DNA of 64,000 nucleotides, taken from positions 821,001 to 885,000 of the forward strand of contig NZ_AP028031.1 of NCBI RefSeq assembly GCF_030296915.1, written 5' to 3'. The stretch's first letter is position 1. Every line of letters begins with the position of its first letter. The translations under genes were made by a program, and so were the position numbers. This DNA is from Anaerostipes hadrus ATCC 29173 = JCM 17467. Lineage in GTDB: Bacteria; Bacillota; Clostridia; Lachnospirales; Lachnospiraceae. Below the pieces are notes generated by a model that did no database searches, was not told the origin of the DNA, and saw only the letters and a list, made by a program, of their open reading frames with translations. This document shows positions 43,281 to 52,033 of the stretch, piece after piece.

Positions 43281-43940
43281 ATGGAATATCAGGGAATCAT
43301 TTTTGATTTCAATGGAACATTATTTTTTGACAATGATAAACATGTGAAAGCATGGAATGAGATCTCTAAGATCTTACGAGGAAAAGAAATCACGTTAGAA
43401 GAATTACATACGAAACTAAACGGAACACCAAATATACAAAATATTTTATATTTTACAGATGGGAAAGCAACAAAAGAAGAATTAGAAAAATATTCTCAGA
43501 AAAAAGAAGAATATTATCGTCAATTCTGTAAAGAAGATACGGAAAAATTTCATCTGGTAGATGGTGTATGTGAGTTTTTTGATCATTTGAAAGAAAAAGA
43601 TATTCCATTTACGATTGCCAGTGCATCAATCAAAGAAAATATTGATTTCTTTATTGAGTCCTTTGGACTGGACCGCTGGATCAAGCCAGAAGATATCGTT
43701 TATGATGATGGAACATATGAGAATAAGATCGCAATGTTTCATAAAGCAGCCGATGTGATCGGCATTGATATGAAAGACATCAGAATTTATGAAGATTCCA
43801 ATTCTGGAATCCGAAATGCATATGATGCAGGATGTGAACAGATCGTTGTGATCTGTGACAAGGAAAATGAAGAAGAATTTTTAAAACGTCCAGGAGTTAT
43901 AGAAGTTATGCAGGATTTTTCCTTTGCAAAAGAATTGTAA
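43281..43940 (+). CDS. HAD-superfamily hydrolase, beta-phosphoglucomutase-like
   Basis: 219-residue cytoplasmic HAD protein with a helical cap. Motif I reads 'DFNGT' instead of DxDGT, so the usual acid/base Asp is Asn; motif II is in 'TIASAS', motif III Lys in 'YENKIAMF' and motif IV 'IYEDSNSGIRNA'. It may be a phosphatase with altered chemistry or a sugar-phosphate mutase relative. GGAGG precedes the ATG. It lies behind the lacG remnant, so it may once have belonged to a sugar operon. Confidence 0.85.
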   Translation: MEYQGIIFDFNGTLFFDNDKHVKAWNEISKILRGKEITLEELHTKLNGTPNIQNILYFTDGKATKEELEKYSQKKEEYYRQFCKEDTEKFHLVDGVCEFFDHLKEKDIPFTIASASIKENIDFFIESFGLDRWIKPEDIVYDDGTYENKIAMFHKAADVIGIDMKDIRIYEDSNSGIRNAYDAGCEQIVVICDKENEEEFLKRPGVIEVMQDFSFAKEL

Positions 43941-43961
43941 TACAAATTTAAAATTGATTTT

Positions 43962-43991
43962 AGGGAGTTTCGTAGACGAAACTCCCTTTTT
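43962..43991 (+). terminator. Terminator after the HAD hydrolase gene
   Basis: AGGGAGTTTCG / CGAAACTCCCT with TAGA loop and T5. Confidence 0.88.
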
Positions 43992-44082
43992 GTGATAAGA
44001 TAAATTGAATATACCTTAATCAATAAATGAGAAAGGGTATAATCTTTTGAAATATAAGAAGAAAGATATAAAGGAGAGTTCG

Positions 44083-45006
44083 ATGATCAATCAGTTAGTA
44101 AACAATATTAAAAAATTAGATGCCCCTATTGTTGTTGGATTAGATCCAATGCTTGATTATGTACCAGAATATATTAAGAAAGCAGCATTTGCTGAATATG
44201 GTGAGACTTTAGAAGGAGCAGCAGAGGCAATCTGGCAGTATAATAAAGGAATCATTGATGCAACTTATGATCTGATTCCAGCAGTTAAACCACAGATTGC
44301 TATGTATGAACAATTTGGAGTTCCAGGACTTGTTGCATTTAATAAGACATGTGAATATGCAAAGAGCAAAGGTCTTGTGATCATCGGAGATATCAAACGT
44401 GGAGATATTGGATCAACATCCAAAGCTTATGCGATCGGTCATGTAGGAAAGGTTGCAGTGGGAAGCAAGACATACAGCGGATTTTGTGAAGATTTTGTAA
44501 CAGTTAATCCATATCTTGGAAGTGATGGAATCCGTCCATTTATGGAAGTATGTAAAGAAGAGAAGAAGGGAATGTTCATCTTAGTTAAGACATCAAACCC
44601 ATCCAGCGGAGAATTCCAGGATCAGGAGATCGATGGAAAACCGTTATATGAGATGGTAGCCGAGAAAGTTGCTTCCTGGGGAGAAGAACTGATGGGAGAT
44701 TCTTACAGCTATATCGGTGCCGTTGTTGGAGCAACTTATCCTAAGATGGGAGAAGTATTAAGAAAGATCATGCCAAAATCATACATCTTAGTTCCAGGAT
44801 ACGGAGCACAGGGTGGTCAGGCAAAGGATCTTGCGCCATTCTTTAACGAAGATGGATTAGGTGCGATCATTAATTCTTCCAGAGGAATCATCTGTGCATA
44901 TAAACAGGATGCTTACAGTCAGTTTGGAGAAGAAAATTACGCAGATGCATCAAGACAGGCTGTTCTTGATATGAAAGAAGATTTAAAACAGGCCTGGGTA
45001 AAATAA
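44083..45006 (+). CDS. pyrF: Orotidine 5'-phosphate decarboxylase (type 2)
   Basis: Final step of UMP synthesis. 307 residues, the longer subfamily 2 form, with 'IVVGLDPMLDYVPEY', the catalytic 'GDIKRGDIGSTSKAYA', and 'LVPGYGAQGGQAKDLAPFF'. ATG 44083 follows AAGGAGAG; the frame from 44047 has no such site. First gene of the pyrFKD-CBS-pyrE operon. Confidence 0.96.
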   Translation: MINQLVNNIKKLDAPIVVGLDPMLDYVPEYIKKAAFAEYGETLEGAAEAIWQYNKGIIDATYDLIPAVKPQIAMYEQFGVPGLVAFNKTCEYAKSKGLVIIGDIKRGDIGSTSKAYAIGHVGKVAVGSKTYSGFCEDFVTVNPYLGSDGIRPFMEVCKEEKKGMFILVKTSNPSSGEFQDQEIDGKPLYEMVAEKVASWGEELMGDSYSYIGAVVGATYPKMGEVLRKIMPKSYILVPGYGAQGGQAKDLAPFFNEDGLGAIINSSRGIICAYKQDAYSQFGEENYADASRQAVLDMKEDLKQAWVK

Positions 45007-45060
45007 AAGATCACCTATTTTGTGAGTAAAGAAAACAGCCAGATAAAGGAGAATTGCAAG

Positions 45061-45828
45061 ATGAGTAAGAAACAGGTAATGGCAGAGATCATTCGTCATA
45101 CATCTTTATCAGACGGAATCTTTGATATGACATTGAAAGCAGAAGAGATTGCGAAAGAAGCAAAAGCAGGACAGTTTATTTCTGTATATCTGAATAACAA
45201 GAGTAAGATCCTTCCAAGACCGATCAGTATCTGTGGGATCGATAAAGAAGCAGGGACATTAAGGATCGTCTATCGTACGGTTGGAGATGGAACGAAGGAA
45301 TTATCCGATTACAAAGAAGGTGAGATGGTCAAAATCTTAGGACCTTTAGGAAACGGATTTACACTGAAAGACAAAAAAGCAATTTTAATCGGTGGAGGAA
45401 TCGGAATACCTCCGATGTTAGAATTAATGAAGCAGTTAGATTGCGACAAAACAGCAGTTTTAGGATACCGTGACAGTGATATGTTCTTAAAAGACGAATT
45501 TGAGGCAGTTGGAGATGTTGTGATCTCTACAGAAGACGGATCTTTTGGAACGAAGGGAAATGTCATTGATGCGATCAAAGAGCAGGGCGTGGAAGGAAGC
45601 ATCATCTATGCATGTGGTCCAACACCAATGCTTCGAGGAATCAAAGCATATGCAGAAGAGATGGGGATCGAAGCACAGATTTCCATGGAAGAGAGAATGG
45701 CATGTGGAATCGGTGCATGCTTAGCCTGTGTTTGCAAGTCAAAAGACGTAGATTCCCATTCACATGTTCATAACAAACGTGTTTGCAAAGATGGGCCAGT
45801 ATTCGACGCCAGGGAGGTGGAACTATAA
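45061..45828 (+). CDS. pyrK: Dihydroorotate dehydrogenase electron-transfer subunit
   Basis: FAD/2Fe-2S subunit passing electrons from dihydroorotate dehydrogenase to NAD. 255 residues: 'RPISICG' flavin site, 'AILIGGGIGIPPMLELM' nucleotide site and C-terminal iron-sulfur cysteines ('MACGIGACLACVC', later 'RVCKDGPVF'). Start at 45061 behind AAAGGAGAA. Overlaps pyrD by 1 base. Confidence 0.95.
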   Translation: MSKKQVMAEIIRHTSLSDGIFDMTLKAEEIAKEAKAGQFISVYLNNKSKILPRPISICGIDKEAGTLRIVYRTVGDGTKELSDYKEGEMVKILGPLGNGFTLKDKKAILIGGGIGIPPMLELMKQLDCDKTAVLGYRDSDMFLKDEFEAVGDVVISTEDGSFGTKGNVIDAIKEQGVEGSIIYACGPTPMLRGIKAYAEEMGIEAQISMEERMACGIGACLACVCKSKDVDSHSHVHNKRVCKDGPVFDAREVEL

Positions 45829-46730
45829 TGAATTTATCAGTTGATATTGCCGGAGTAACAATGAAGAACCCTGTGACAACAGGATCAGGAACATTTGGTT
45901 CCGGAGAAGAATTCAGTGAATTTGTCGACCTTTCCAAATTAGGAGCAGTGACAACCAAAGGAGTTGCTAATGTTCCATGGCCGGGGAATCCTGTGCCTAG
46001 AGTTGCAGAGGTATATGGTGGTATGTTAAATGCGATCGGATTGCAGAATCCTGGGATCGATGTGTTTGTTGAACGAGATATTCCATACCTTAAGAAAGCC
46101 GGAGCAACGATCATTGTTAATGTTTGTGGAAAATCCGAAAAGGATTATCTCGAGGTTGTAGAAAGACTTGCTGACCAGCCAGTAGATTTATTAGAGATCA
46201 ATGTATCTTGTCCGAATGTGAAAGAAGGCGGGATTGCTTTTGGACAGGATCCAAAAGCGTTATATGATATTACGAAGGCAGTGAAAGCAAAAGCAAAACA
46301 GCCGATCATCATGAAGTTAAGTCCGAATGTCACAGATATCACAGAGATGGCAAAAGCTGCAGTTGATGCAGGAAGTGATGCACTTTCTTTGATTAATACA
46401 TTAACAGGAATGAAGATCGATATTGAAAGAAGAGATTTTGTGCTTGCCAATAAGACAGGTGGGATGTCCGGACCAGCGATCAAACCAGTTGCTGTCCGTA
46501 TGGTATATCAGGTTGCTAACGCTGTGGATGTGCCAATTATCGGTATGGGTGGAATCTCAACAGCTGAGGATGCATTAGAGTTTATCATGGCTGGTGCAAC
46601 AGCGGTATCAGTAGGAACAGCAAACTTTATCAATCCTGCAACGACACTTGAAGTTGTTGATGGAATCAAAACTTACATGGAAAGACATCAGATCAATGAT
46701 ATTAACGAATTGATCGGATGTGTCAAATAG
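45828..46730 (+). CDS. pyrD: Dihydroorotate dehydrogenase, class 1B catalytic subunit
   Basis: FMN barrel enzyme oxidising dihydroorotate with PyrK. 300 residues with 'NPVTTGSGTFGSGEEF', 'AIGLQNPGIDVF', 'EINVSCPNVKEGG' (catalytic Cys) and 'IIGMGGISTAEDALEFIMAG'. ATG 45828 follows GGGAGGTGG; the upstream in-frame 45783 start would run into pyrK. Confidence 0.97.
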   Translation: MNLSVDIAGVTMKNPVTTGSGTFGSGEEFSEFVDLSKLGAVTTKGVANVPWPGNPVPRVAEVYGGMLNAIGLQNPGIDVFVERDIPYLKKAGATIIVNVCGKSEKDYLEVVERLADQPVDLLEINVSCPNVKEGGIAFGQDPKALYDITKAVKAKAKQPIIMKLSPNVTDITEMAKAAVDAGSDALSLINTLTGMKIDIERRDFVLANKTGGMSGPAIKPVAVRMVYQVANAVDVPIIGMGGISTAEDALEFIMAGATAVSVGTANFINPATTLEVVDGIKTYMERHQINDINELIGCVK

Positions 46731-46752
46731 ATAATAAAAGGAGGATGAGGGT

Positions 46753-47172
46753 ATGAATATTTTATTTTTCCTGACTCCGAAAAGTGAGGTTGCCTATATC
46801 CCTGCCGATGAAAGTTTAAGGCAGGCATTTGAAAAACTAAAATATCATGGATATTCAGCAGTGCCGACATTAACTGATGATGGTAAATACGCAGGAACGA
46901 TCACAGAAGGTGATGTATTGCGTGCCATGGAATCTATGTGCCATTGGAATATATCAGAAGCTGAGAAAGTCAAACTTATGGATGTAAAGAGAAAGAGAAA
47001 CATTCAGGCAGTGATGATCAGCACAGATATGGATGATCTTGTCGATGTGATCACAGATCAGAATTTTGTTCCGGTCATTGATGATCAGGAGAAATTTATC
47101 GGGATCGTGACAAGAAAAGATGTGATTCGTTTTTATTATGACGAATACCGCAAATTAGCAAAGAATGAATAA
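46753..47172 (+). CDS. CBS-domain protein in the pyr operon
   Basis: 139 residues forming a CBS pair: 'YIPADESLRQAFEKLKYHGY', 'AVPTLTDDGKYAGTITEGDV' and 'FVPVIDDQEKFIGIVTRKDV'. CBS pairs bind adenosyl nucleotides and act as energy or nucleotide sensors. Placement between pyrD and pyrE suggests a link to pyrimidine synthesis, which is inference. GGAGGATGAG precedes the ATG. Confidence 0.9.
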   Translation: MNILFFLTPKSEVAYIPADESLRQAFEKLKYHGYSAVPTLTDDGKYAGTITEGDVLRAMESMCHWNISEAEKVKLMDVKRKRNIQAVMISTDMDDLVDVITDQNFVPVIDDQEKFIGIVTRKDVIRFYYDEYRKLAKNE

Positions 47173-47192
47173 GATGGAGGTTTAAATAGAAG

Positions 47193-47876
47193 ATGGAACA
47201 GTATAAGAGAGAGTTTATCGAATTTATGGTAGAAAGTGATGTATTAAAATTTGGAGAATTTACATTAAAGAGTGGAAGAAAATCTCCATTTTTCATGAAT
47301 GCAGGAGCTTATGTGACAGGATCTCAGTTAAAGAGACTTGGAGAATATTATGCAAAAGCAATCCATAGTACTTATGGAGATGATTTTGATGTGTTATTCG
47401 GACCTGCATACAAAGGAATTCCATTAGGAGTTGTAACAGCGATCGCATACAGCGAATTATATGGAAAAGAAGTTCGTTATTGTTCTGACCGTAAGGAAGC
47501 AAAAGATCATGGTGCAGATAAAGGAAACTTCCTTGGAAGCGAATTAAAAGACGGTGACCGCGTGATCATGATCGAAGATGTTACAACATCTGGTAAATCC
47601 ATGGAAGAGACAGTTCCAAAAGTAAAAGGAGCAGCAAACGTAGAGATCGTTGGATTAATGGTATCCTTAAACCGTATGGAAATCGGTAAAGGCGGAGAAA
47701 AATGTGCACTGGATGAAGTGAAAGAATTATATGGATTTGATACAGCAGCGATCGTTGATATGGAAGAAGTTGTAGAATGTTTATATAACAAAGAATGTAA
47801 TGGAAAAGTTGTGATTGATGATACATTAAAAGCAGCAATTGATGCATACTATGAACAGTATGGTGCAAAACATTAA
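47193..47876 (+). CDS. pyrE: Orotate phosphoribosyltransferase
   Basis: Converts orotate and PRPP to OMP. 227 residues with the PRPP loop 'VIMIEDVTTSGKSMEE', 'FTLKSGRKSPFFMNAG' and 'FGPAYKGIPL'. GGAGG lies 12 bases before the ATG. Completes the pyrF-K-D-E set. Confidence 0.97.
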   Translation: MEQYKREFIEFMVESDVLKFGEFTLKSGRKSPFFMNAGAYVTGSQLKRLGEYYAKAIHSTYGDDFDVLFGPAYKGIPLGVVTAIAYSELYGKEVRYCSDRKEAKDHGADKGNFLGSELKDGDRVIMIEDVTTSGKSMEETVPKVKGAANVEIVGLMVSLNRMEIGKGGEKCALDEVKELYGFDTAAIVDMEEVVECLYNKECNGKVVIDDTLKAAIDAYYEQYGAKH

Positions 47877-47887
47877 GGATGGTTCTT

Positions 47888-48364
47888 GTGACGGTTGAGA
47901 AAAAGAAGTTAGCCAGACGAGGAATAAAAGTTATATTTTATCTTTATATCATAGTTATATTTTATTTTGTATTATTGAGTGAACGATATGGGAGGGATAC
48001 AGGATATGATACCTCCCATATGAACTTAGTTTTATTCAAAGAAATCAACAGGTTCTGGACATACAGACATCTTTTGTCCACCGAAGCAGTGGTCACAAAT
48101 CTGTTTGGAAATATTTTTGCATTCAGTCCATTTGGTTTTATGATCCCGATCGTGATCAATAAGAAAAAGGCATTTTTTCGTGCAGTGTTTGCAACTTCCT
48201 TTTTTAGTTTAGTGATCGAGACAAGTCAATTGATCATGAAAGTAGGGGTATTTGATGTAGATGATCTTCTGATGAATACGGTTGGTGGATTGATCGGGTA
48301 TATGATATACAGGGTCGTAGTAGCAGTATATGATTTATATAACAGAAAGAGGGCGGCAAAATGA
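47888..48364 (+). CDS. VanZ family membrane protein
   Basis: About 158 residues with four to five membrane segments and VanZ motifs 'NLFGNIFAFSPFGFMIP', 'SLVIETSQLI' and 'FDVDDLLMNTVGGLIGY'. GTG 47888 is chosen because AAGGATGG lies 5 bases upstream; ATG 47879 has no spaced site. VanZ-like proteins are linked to teicoplanin tolerance in one case, otherwise unknown. ATGA overlap with the next gene. Confidence 0.88.
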   Translation: MTVEKKKLARRGIKVIFYLYIIVIFYFVLLSERYGRDTGYDTSHMNLVLFKEINRFWTYRHLLSTEAVVTNLFGNIFAFSPFGFMIPIVINKKKAFFRAVFATSFFSLVIETSQLIMKVGVFDVDDLLMNTVGGLIGYMIYRVVVAVYDLYNRKRAAK

Positions 48365-48699
48365 AGAGAAACAAAAGAAAAACATTTGCATATCGTCCAT
48401 CTGACAAGATTATTTCACGGGAATCAATTGTTTCTGTGATTTTAGGAGCAGCAGGGATCATTGGATATTACCTGCTGCTTTTCGGTTCCATAAAGACAGG
48501 AGGAACAAGCAGTCCATTAAGTGGAGCTGGAGGATGGATCTTGCTGGTAGTATCAGCTATAGGATTATATTTTGGAATACAAAGTATGAAAGATACCGCA
48601 GCAGTGATGAAATGGAAGATCATTGGATGTACTTGCAACGGAATTGTGCTGGCAGTATCTGTGATCATTTTTGTGATTGGAATAATTGCAATGATCTAA
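48361..48699 (+). CDS. DUF6142-like small membrane protein
   Basis: 112 residues with three membrane segments (about 24-43, 55-72, 86-110) and a cytosolic basic N-terminus ('KRNKRKTFAYRPSDKIISRE'). Resembles DUF6142 proteins of Lachnospiraceae, which have no known function. Starts within the VanZ gene end, so the two are co-translated. Confidence 0.6.
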   Translation: MKRNKRKTFAYRPSDKIISRESIVSVILGAAGIIGYYLLLFGSIKTGGTSSPLSGAGGWILLVVSAIGLYFGIQSMKDTAAVMKWKIIGCTCNGIVLAVSVIIFVIGIIAMI

Positions 48700-48720
48700 G
48701 TAAAGAAAGGAAGAGATGAC

Positions 48721-50733
48721 TTGAATACAATGTTATCAGAAAGACATGAATTAAATAAGATCGCACTGTTAGAATTAAAGAAAGATGTAGAAGAAACAAG
48801 AGAATTTTCTTCATATTTTTCTAAAATGGCAGATCTTTTATTATATGTAAATGAGATTTACGATACCAAAGAGAGGACATTAGAACAGTTAAAACAGTGG
48901 AATAGAATATGGTATGAAGAGATCAGCCAGGAACAATATGCACATAGTTTTGGGAATCCAGAATTTTGTACAGAAAAGTTTGGAAAAGAGTATGGTCAGA
49001 TCTTCGCATTTTTATATGCAGAGATGCGCAGTGGATTTATCTATGCGATCGAAGGAAGACTGTTTGACCTTGTGATCAACAATGAATTGTTCTTGGAAAT
49101 CAGCAATTTATTTTTGTCAGGAGAAGAACATCCGCAGAAGATCAAGCATATTGTTTTTGATCATATGAGAGATTACAGCGAGGATGTTTTTGAGTACAGA
49201 ATCAGAGAACAGTTAGACCCAGAACTTGATTTTGCAACAAAGATCGTGATGGAATCTGATCTCAGTGATCCAGATATTTTGTATCAATATGGAGAATATA
49301 TTTCCGAAAATGAAATTGATACTTTAAAGTTTTTAAATAAATTACCACAAGAAGAGATTACAGCAATGGCCAAAACATATGTTGATGGATTTCATGAAGG
49401 ATTTATCATCAATAACATTGATATGAGCCCAAAACGAAGTGTTAATATCCGTTATACGATCGGATTTGAACCAGTTGTCAGAGAGGCAGTTCGTTTATTC
49501 TCAGAAATTGGGCTTGCACCGATCATCTATAGAAGTGGTGTATCTGTTTTAACACGAGGACTTCATAAGATTGGTTATGTTTCATCTTCTCCAAACCCAC
49601 AGTATGAATATGACCACAGATATGATCAGGCGATATTCTTTGATAATCGTTTTATGAAACACAAATTAGAATGTTATCATAATGCATATGAACATTATAA
49701 AGATGAAGCATATGTGTTTGCTGGACCAGCTTGCATGGAAACATTTGGGGAAATACCTTTTTTACCAGAGAATAAAGAAGAGAATTTAAAATTAAGCAAG
49801 AAGCAGCAGGAGCTTTCTGTGGAATTTCAGATGAAAGCCTCAGAGATCATGAATCAATATATCAAACCAGAGCAGAGGAGCTTTACGATCATTTCATATC
49901 CAATTCCTGAGATCGGGGATAACTTTGAAGAGATTTTTAAAGAAGTCGTGAAAGTTAATACATTGGATAAAGACAAATACAGACAGATTCAGCAACATTT
50001 GATCGATGCCCTGAATCAGGCAGTGGAAGTTCATATCAAAGGAAAAGGAAAGAATAAGACCGACCTATACGTAGCGATGCATGAGATGGATGACCCATCC
50101 AAAGAAACGAATTTTGAAAACTGCCTTGCAGATGTCAATATTCCAGTTGGAGAAGTGTTTACCTCACCAAAATTAACAGGGACCAATGGAGTACTGCATG
50201 TTGGAGAAGTCTATTTAAATGATCTGAAATTCATTGATCTTGAAATTACTTTTAAAGATGGAATGATTTCTGAATATACATGCAAAAACTTTAAAACAGA
50301 GGAAGAAAATAAGGCATTTATCAAAGAGAATCTCTTATATAACAGAGATACGCTCCCAATGGGCGAGTTTGCGATCGGAACAAACACAACAGCATATGTG
50401 ATGGCGAAGACATATGATATCTTATATCAGCTTCCGATCCTGATCGTTGAGAAGATGGGACCTCATTTTGCAGTGGGAGATACTTGCTACAGTCATTGTG
50501 AAGAAACTGAAGTTCACAATCCAGATGGCAAGGAAATTGTTGCAAAATATAATGAATGCTCCAAAGAAGGCGAGTATTTCCAGTGCCACACAGATATTAC
50601 GATTCCATATGAAGAACTGGATTCTATTTGTGCGATCACCCTTGGCGGAGATGAGATTTTACTGATCAAAGATGGTAAATTTGTACTTTCTGGTACAGAA
50701 ACATTAAATGAACCATTGACGGAAATCGGTTAA
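48721..50733 (+). CDS. M29-like aminopeptidase with long N-terminal extension
   Basis: Metallo-aminopeptidase of family M29, 670 residues (typical M29 about 410). Residues 1-250 are an extra region of unknown fold. The C-terminal catalytic part keeps 'NIPVGEVFTSPK', 'LPMGEFAIGTN', 'KMGPHFAVGDTCYSHCEE' and a late Asp-rich pocket, corresponding to the metal ligands. TTG 48721 is favoured because AGGAAG is 7 bases upstream; an ATG follows three codons later. Probably cytoplasmic peptide turnover. Confidence 0.8.
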   Translation: MNTMLSERHELNKIALLELKKDVEETREFSSYFSKMADLLLYVNEIYDTKERTLEQLKQWNRIWYEEISQEQYAHSFGNPEFCTEKFGKEYGQIFAFLYAEMRSGFIYAIEGRLFDLVINNELFLEISNLFLSGEEHPQKIKHIVFDHMRDYSEDVFEYRIREQLDPELDFATKIVMESDLSDPDILYQYGEYISENEIDTLKFLNKLPQEEITAMAKTYVDGFHEGFIINNIDMSPKRSVNIRYTIGFEPVVREAVRLFSEIGLAPIIYRSGVSVLTRGLHKIGYVSSSPNPQYEYDHRYDQAIFFDNRFMKHKLECYHNAYEHYKDEAYVFAGPACMETFGEIPFLPENKEENLKLSKKQQELSVEFQMKASEIMNQYIKPEQRSFTIISYPIPEIGDNFEEIFKEVVKVNTLDKDKYRQIQQHLIDALNQAVEVHIKGKGKNKTDLYVAMHEMDDPSKETNFENCLADVNIPVGEVFTSPKLTGTNGVLHVGEVYLNDLKFIDLEITFKDGMISEYTCKNFKTEEENKAFIKENLLYNRDTLPMGEFAIGTNTTAYVMAKTYDILYQLPILIVEKMGPHFAVGDTCYSHCEETEVHNPDGKEIVAKYNECSKEGEYFQCHTDITIPYEELDSICAITLGGDEILLIKDGKFVLSGTETLNEPLTEIG

Positions 50734-50808
50734 ATCAGTACAATGATAAGAAAGATAAAATCCTGAAAGGGAAGTTTTTGTTAATTTCATAAGATAAGGA
50801 GAAAGAAC

Positions 50809-51312
50809 ATGGCAAAAGTAGCAATTGTAATGGGCAGCGATTCTGATATGCCTATCATGAAAAAAGCAGCAGAGTTTTTAGATCAGATGGGGATCGATTT
50901 TGAGATGACGATCATTTCCGCACACAGAGAACCAGATATTTTCTTTGAGTGGGCAAAAGGTGCGAAGGACCGTGGAGTGAAAGTGATCATTGCAGGTGCT
51001 GGAAAGGCAGCACATCTTCCAGGTATGTGTGCAGCTTTATTCCCAATGCCAGTTATCGGTATTCCGATGAAGACTTCCGACCTCGGTGGTGTTGATTCTT
51101 TATATTCTATCGTACAGATGCCATCTGGAATACCAGTAGCGACTGTAGCGATCAATGGAGGACTTAATGCAGGAATCCTTGCAGCGAAGATCCTTGCAAC
51201 ATCAGACGAGAAATTACTTGAGAAATTAGAAGCTTACAGCGAAGAGATGAAACAGTCAGTTGTAGAGAAAGCAGAGAAACTTGACAAAGTTGGATACAAA
51301 GATTATGAATAA
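50809..51312 (+). CDS. purE: N5-carboxyaminoimidazole ribonucleotide mutase
   Basis: Purine synthesis step converting N5-CAIR to CAIR. 167 residues with 'VAIVMGSDSDMPIMKKAAE', 'ISAHREPD' and 'GIPMKTSDLGGVDSLYSIVQ'. AAGGAGAA precedes the ATG. Overlaps the amidase gene by 8 bases. Confidence 0.97.
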   Translation: MAKVAIVMGSDSDMPIMKKAAEFLDQMGIDFEMTIISAHREPDIFFEWAKGAKDRGVKVIIAGAGKAAHLPGMCAALFPMPVIGIPMKTSDLGGVDSLYSIVQMPSGIPVATVAINGGLNAGILAAKILATSDEKLLEKLEAYSEEMKQSVVEKAEKLDKVGYKDYE

Positions 51313-52015
51313 GAAGATTCTTGCAGCGTTTTTATGCGTATGTATGGTTGTAGTTACAGGAAGTTTTCCAGTAAGTGCAGCAAAAACAAAGAAGACATAC
51401 AAGATTGCAATTGATGCAGGACACCAGGGAAAGGGAAACAGTAAGACAGAACCTATCGGACCGGGCGCGAAGATGCGTAAACCCAAAGTAGCATACGGAA
51501 CGCAGGGAGTCAAAACGAAAGTACCAGAATCCAAATTAACTCTGCAGATTGCATTAAAGCTTGAGAAAGAGTTAAAGAAACGCGGTTATGATGTGTATAT
51601 GATAAGAAGAAAACAGAATGTAAACATTAGCAATAAGCAAAGAGCGATCCGTGCAAATAAAAGTGGTGCTGATATCTGTATCAGACTGCATGCGGATGCA
51701 GCATCAGCGAATGTTCGTGGTGTTTCTGTGCTATACCCATCACAGCAGAATCCTTATGTAGCAAAATTAAGCAAGAAGAGTAAAAAACTCTCAAAGAATA
51801 TACTGGACAGTTATTGTAAGTCAACCAAATTCAAGAAACGTGGTTTATCAAAACGTGACGATCTTACAGGAACAAACTGGAGTAAGATTCCAGTGGCACT
51901 GATAGAGATGGGATTTATGACAAATAAGACCGAAGATAAACAGATGCAGAAGAAGCAGACACAGAAGAAGATGGTAGACGGCATTGCAAATGGTATTGAT
52001 CAATATTTTAAATAA
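51305..52015 (+). CDS. Secreted N-acetylmuramoyl-L-alanine amidase
   Basis: Peptidoglycan amidase (Amidase_3, zinc-dependent), 236 residues. Signal peptide 1-25 (MNKKILAAFLCVCMVVV then SFPVSAA). Catalytic motifs: 'IAIDAGHQG' (zinc His), Glu in 'VPESKLTL', 'IRLHADAA' (zinc His) and 'PVALIEMGFMTN' (catalytic Glu). Start at 51305 lies inside the purE end; the ribosome site is weak, so expression is probably coupled to purE. Sitting between purE and purM is unusual. Confidence 0.93.
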   Translation: MNKKILAAFLCVCMVVVTGSFPVSAAKTKKTYKIAIDAGHQGKGNSKTEPIGPGAKMRKPKVAYGTQGVKTKVPESKLTLQIALKLEKELKKRGYDVYMIRRKQNVNISNKQRAIRANKSGADICIRLHADAASANVRGVSVLYPSQQNPYVAKLSKKSKKLSKNILDSYCKSTKFKKRGLSKRDDLTGTNWSKIPVALIEMGFMTNKTEDKQMQKKQTQKKMVDGIANGIDQYFK

Positions 52016-52033
52016 TCAGGAGGAGAAGTAACA

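Noticed and set aside
50734..50808. Purine riboswitch before purE
   Set aside because: 75 bases with no TATA-rich P1 or conserved core; too short for aptamer plus expression platform.
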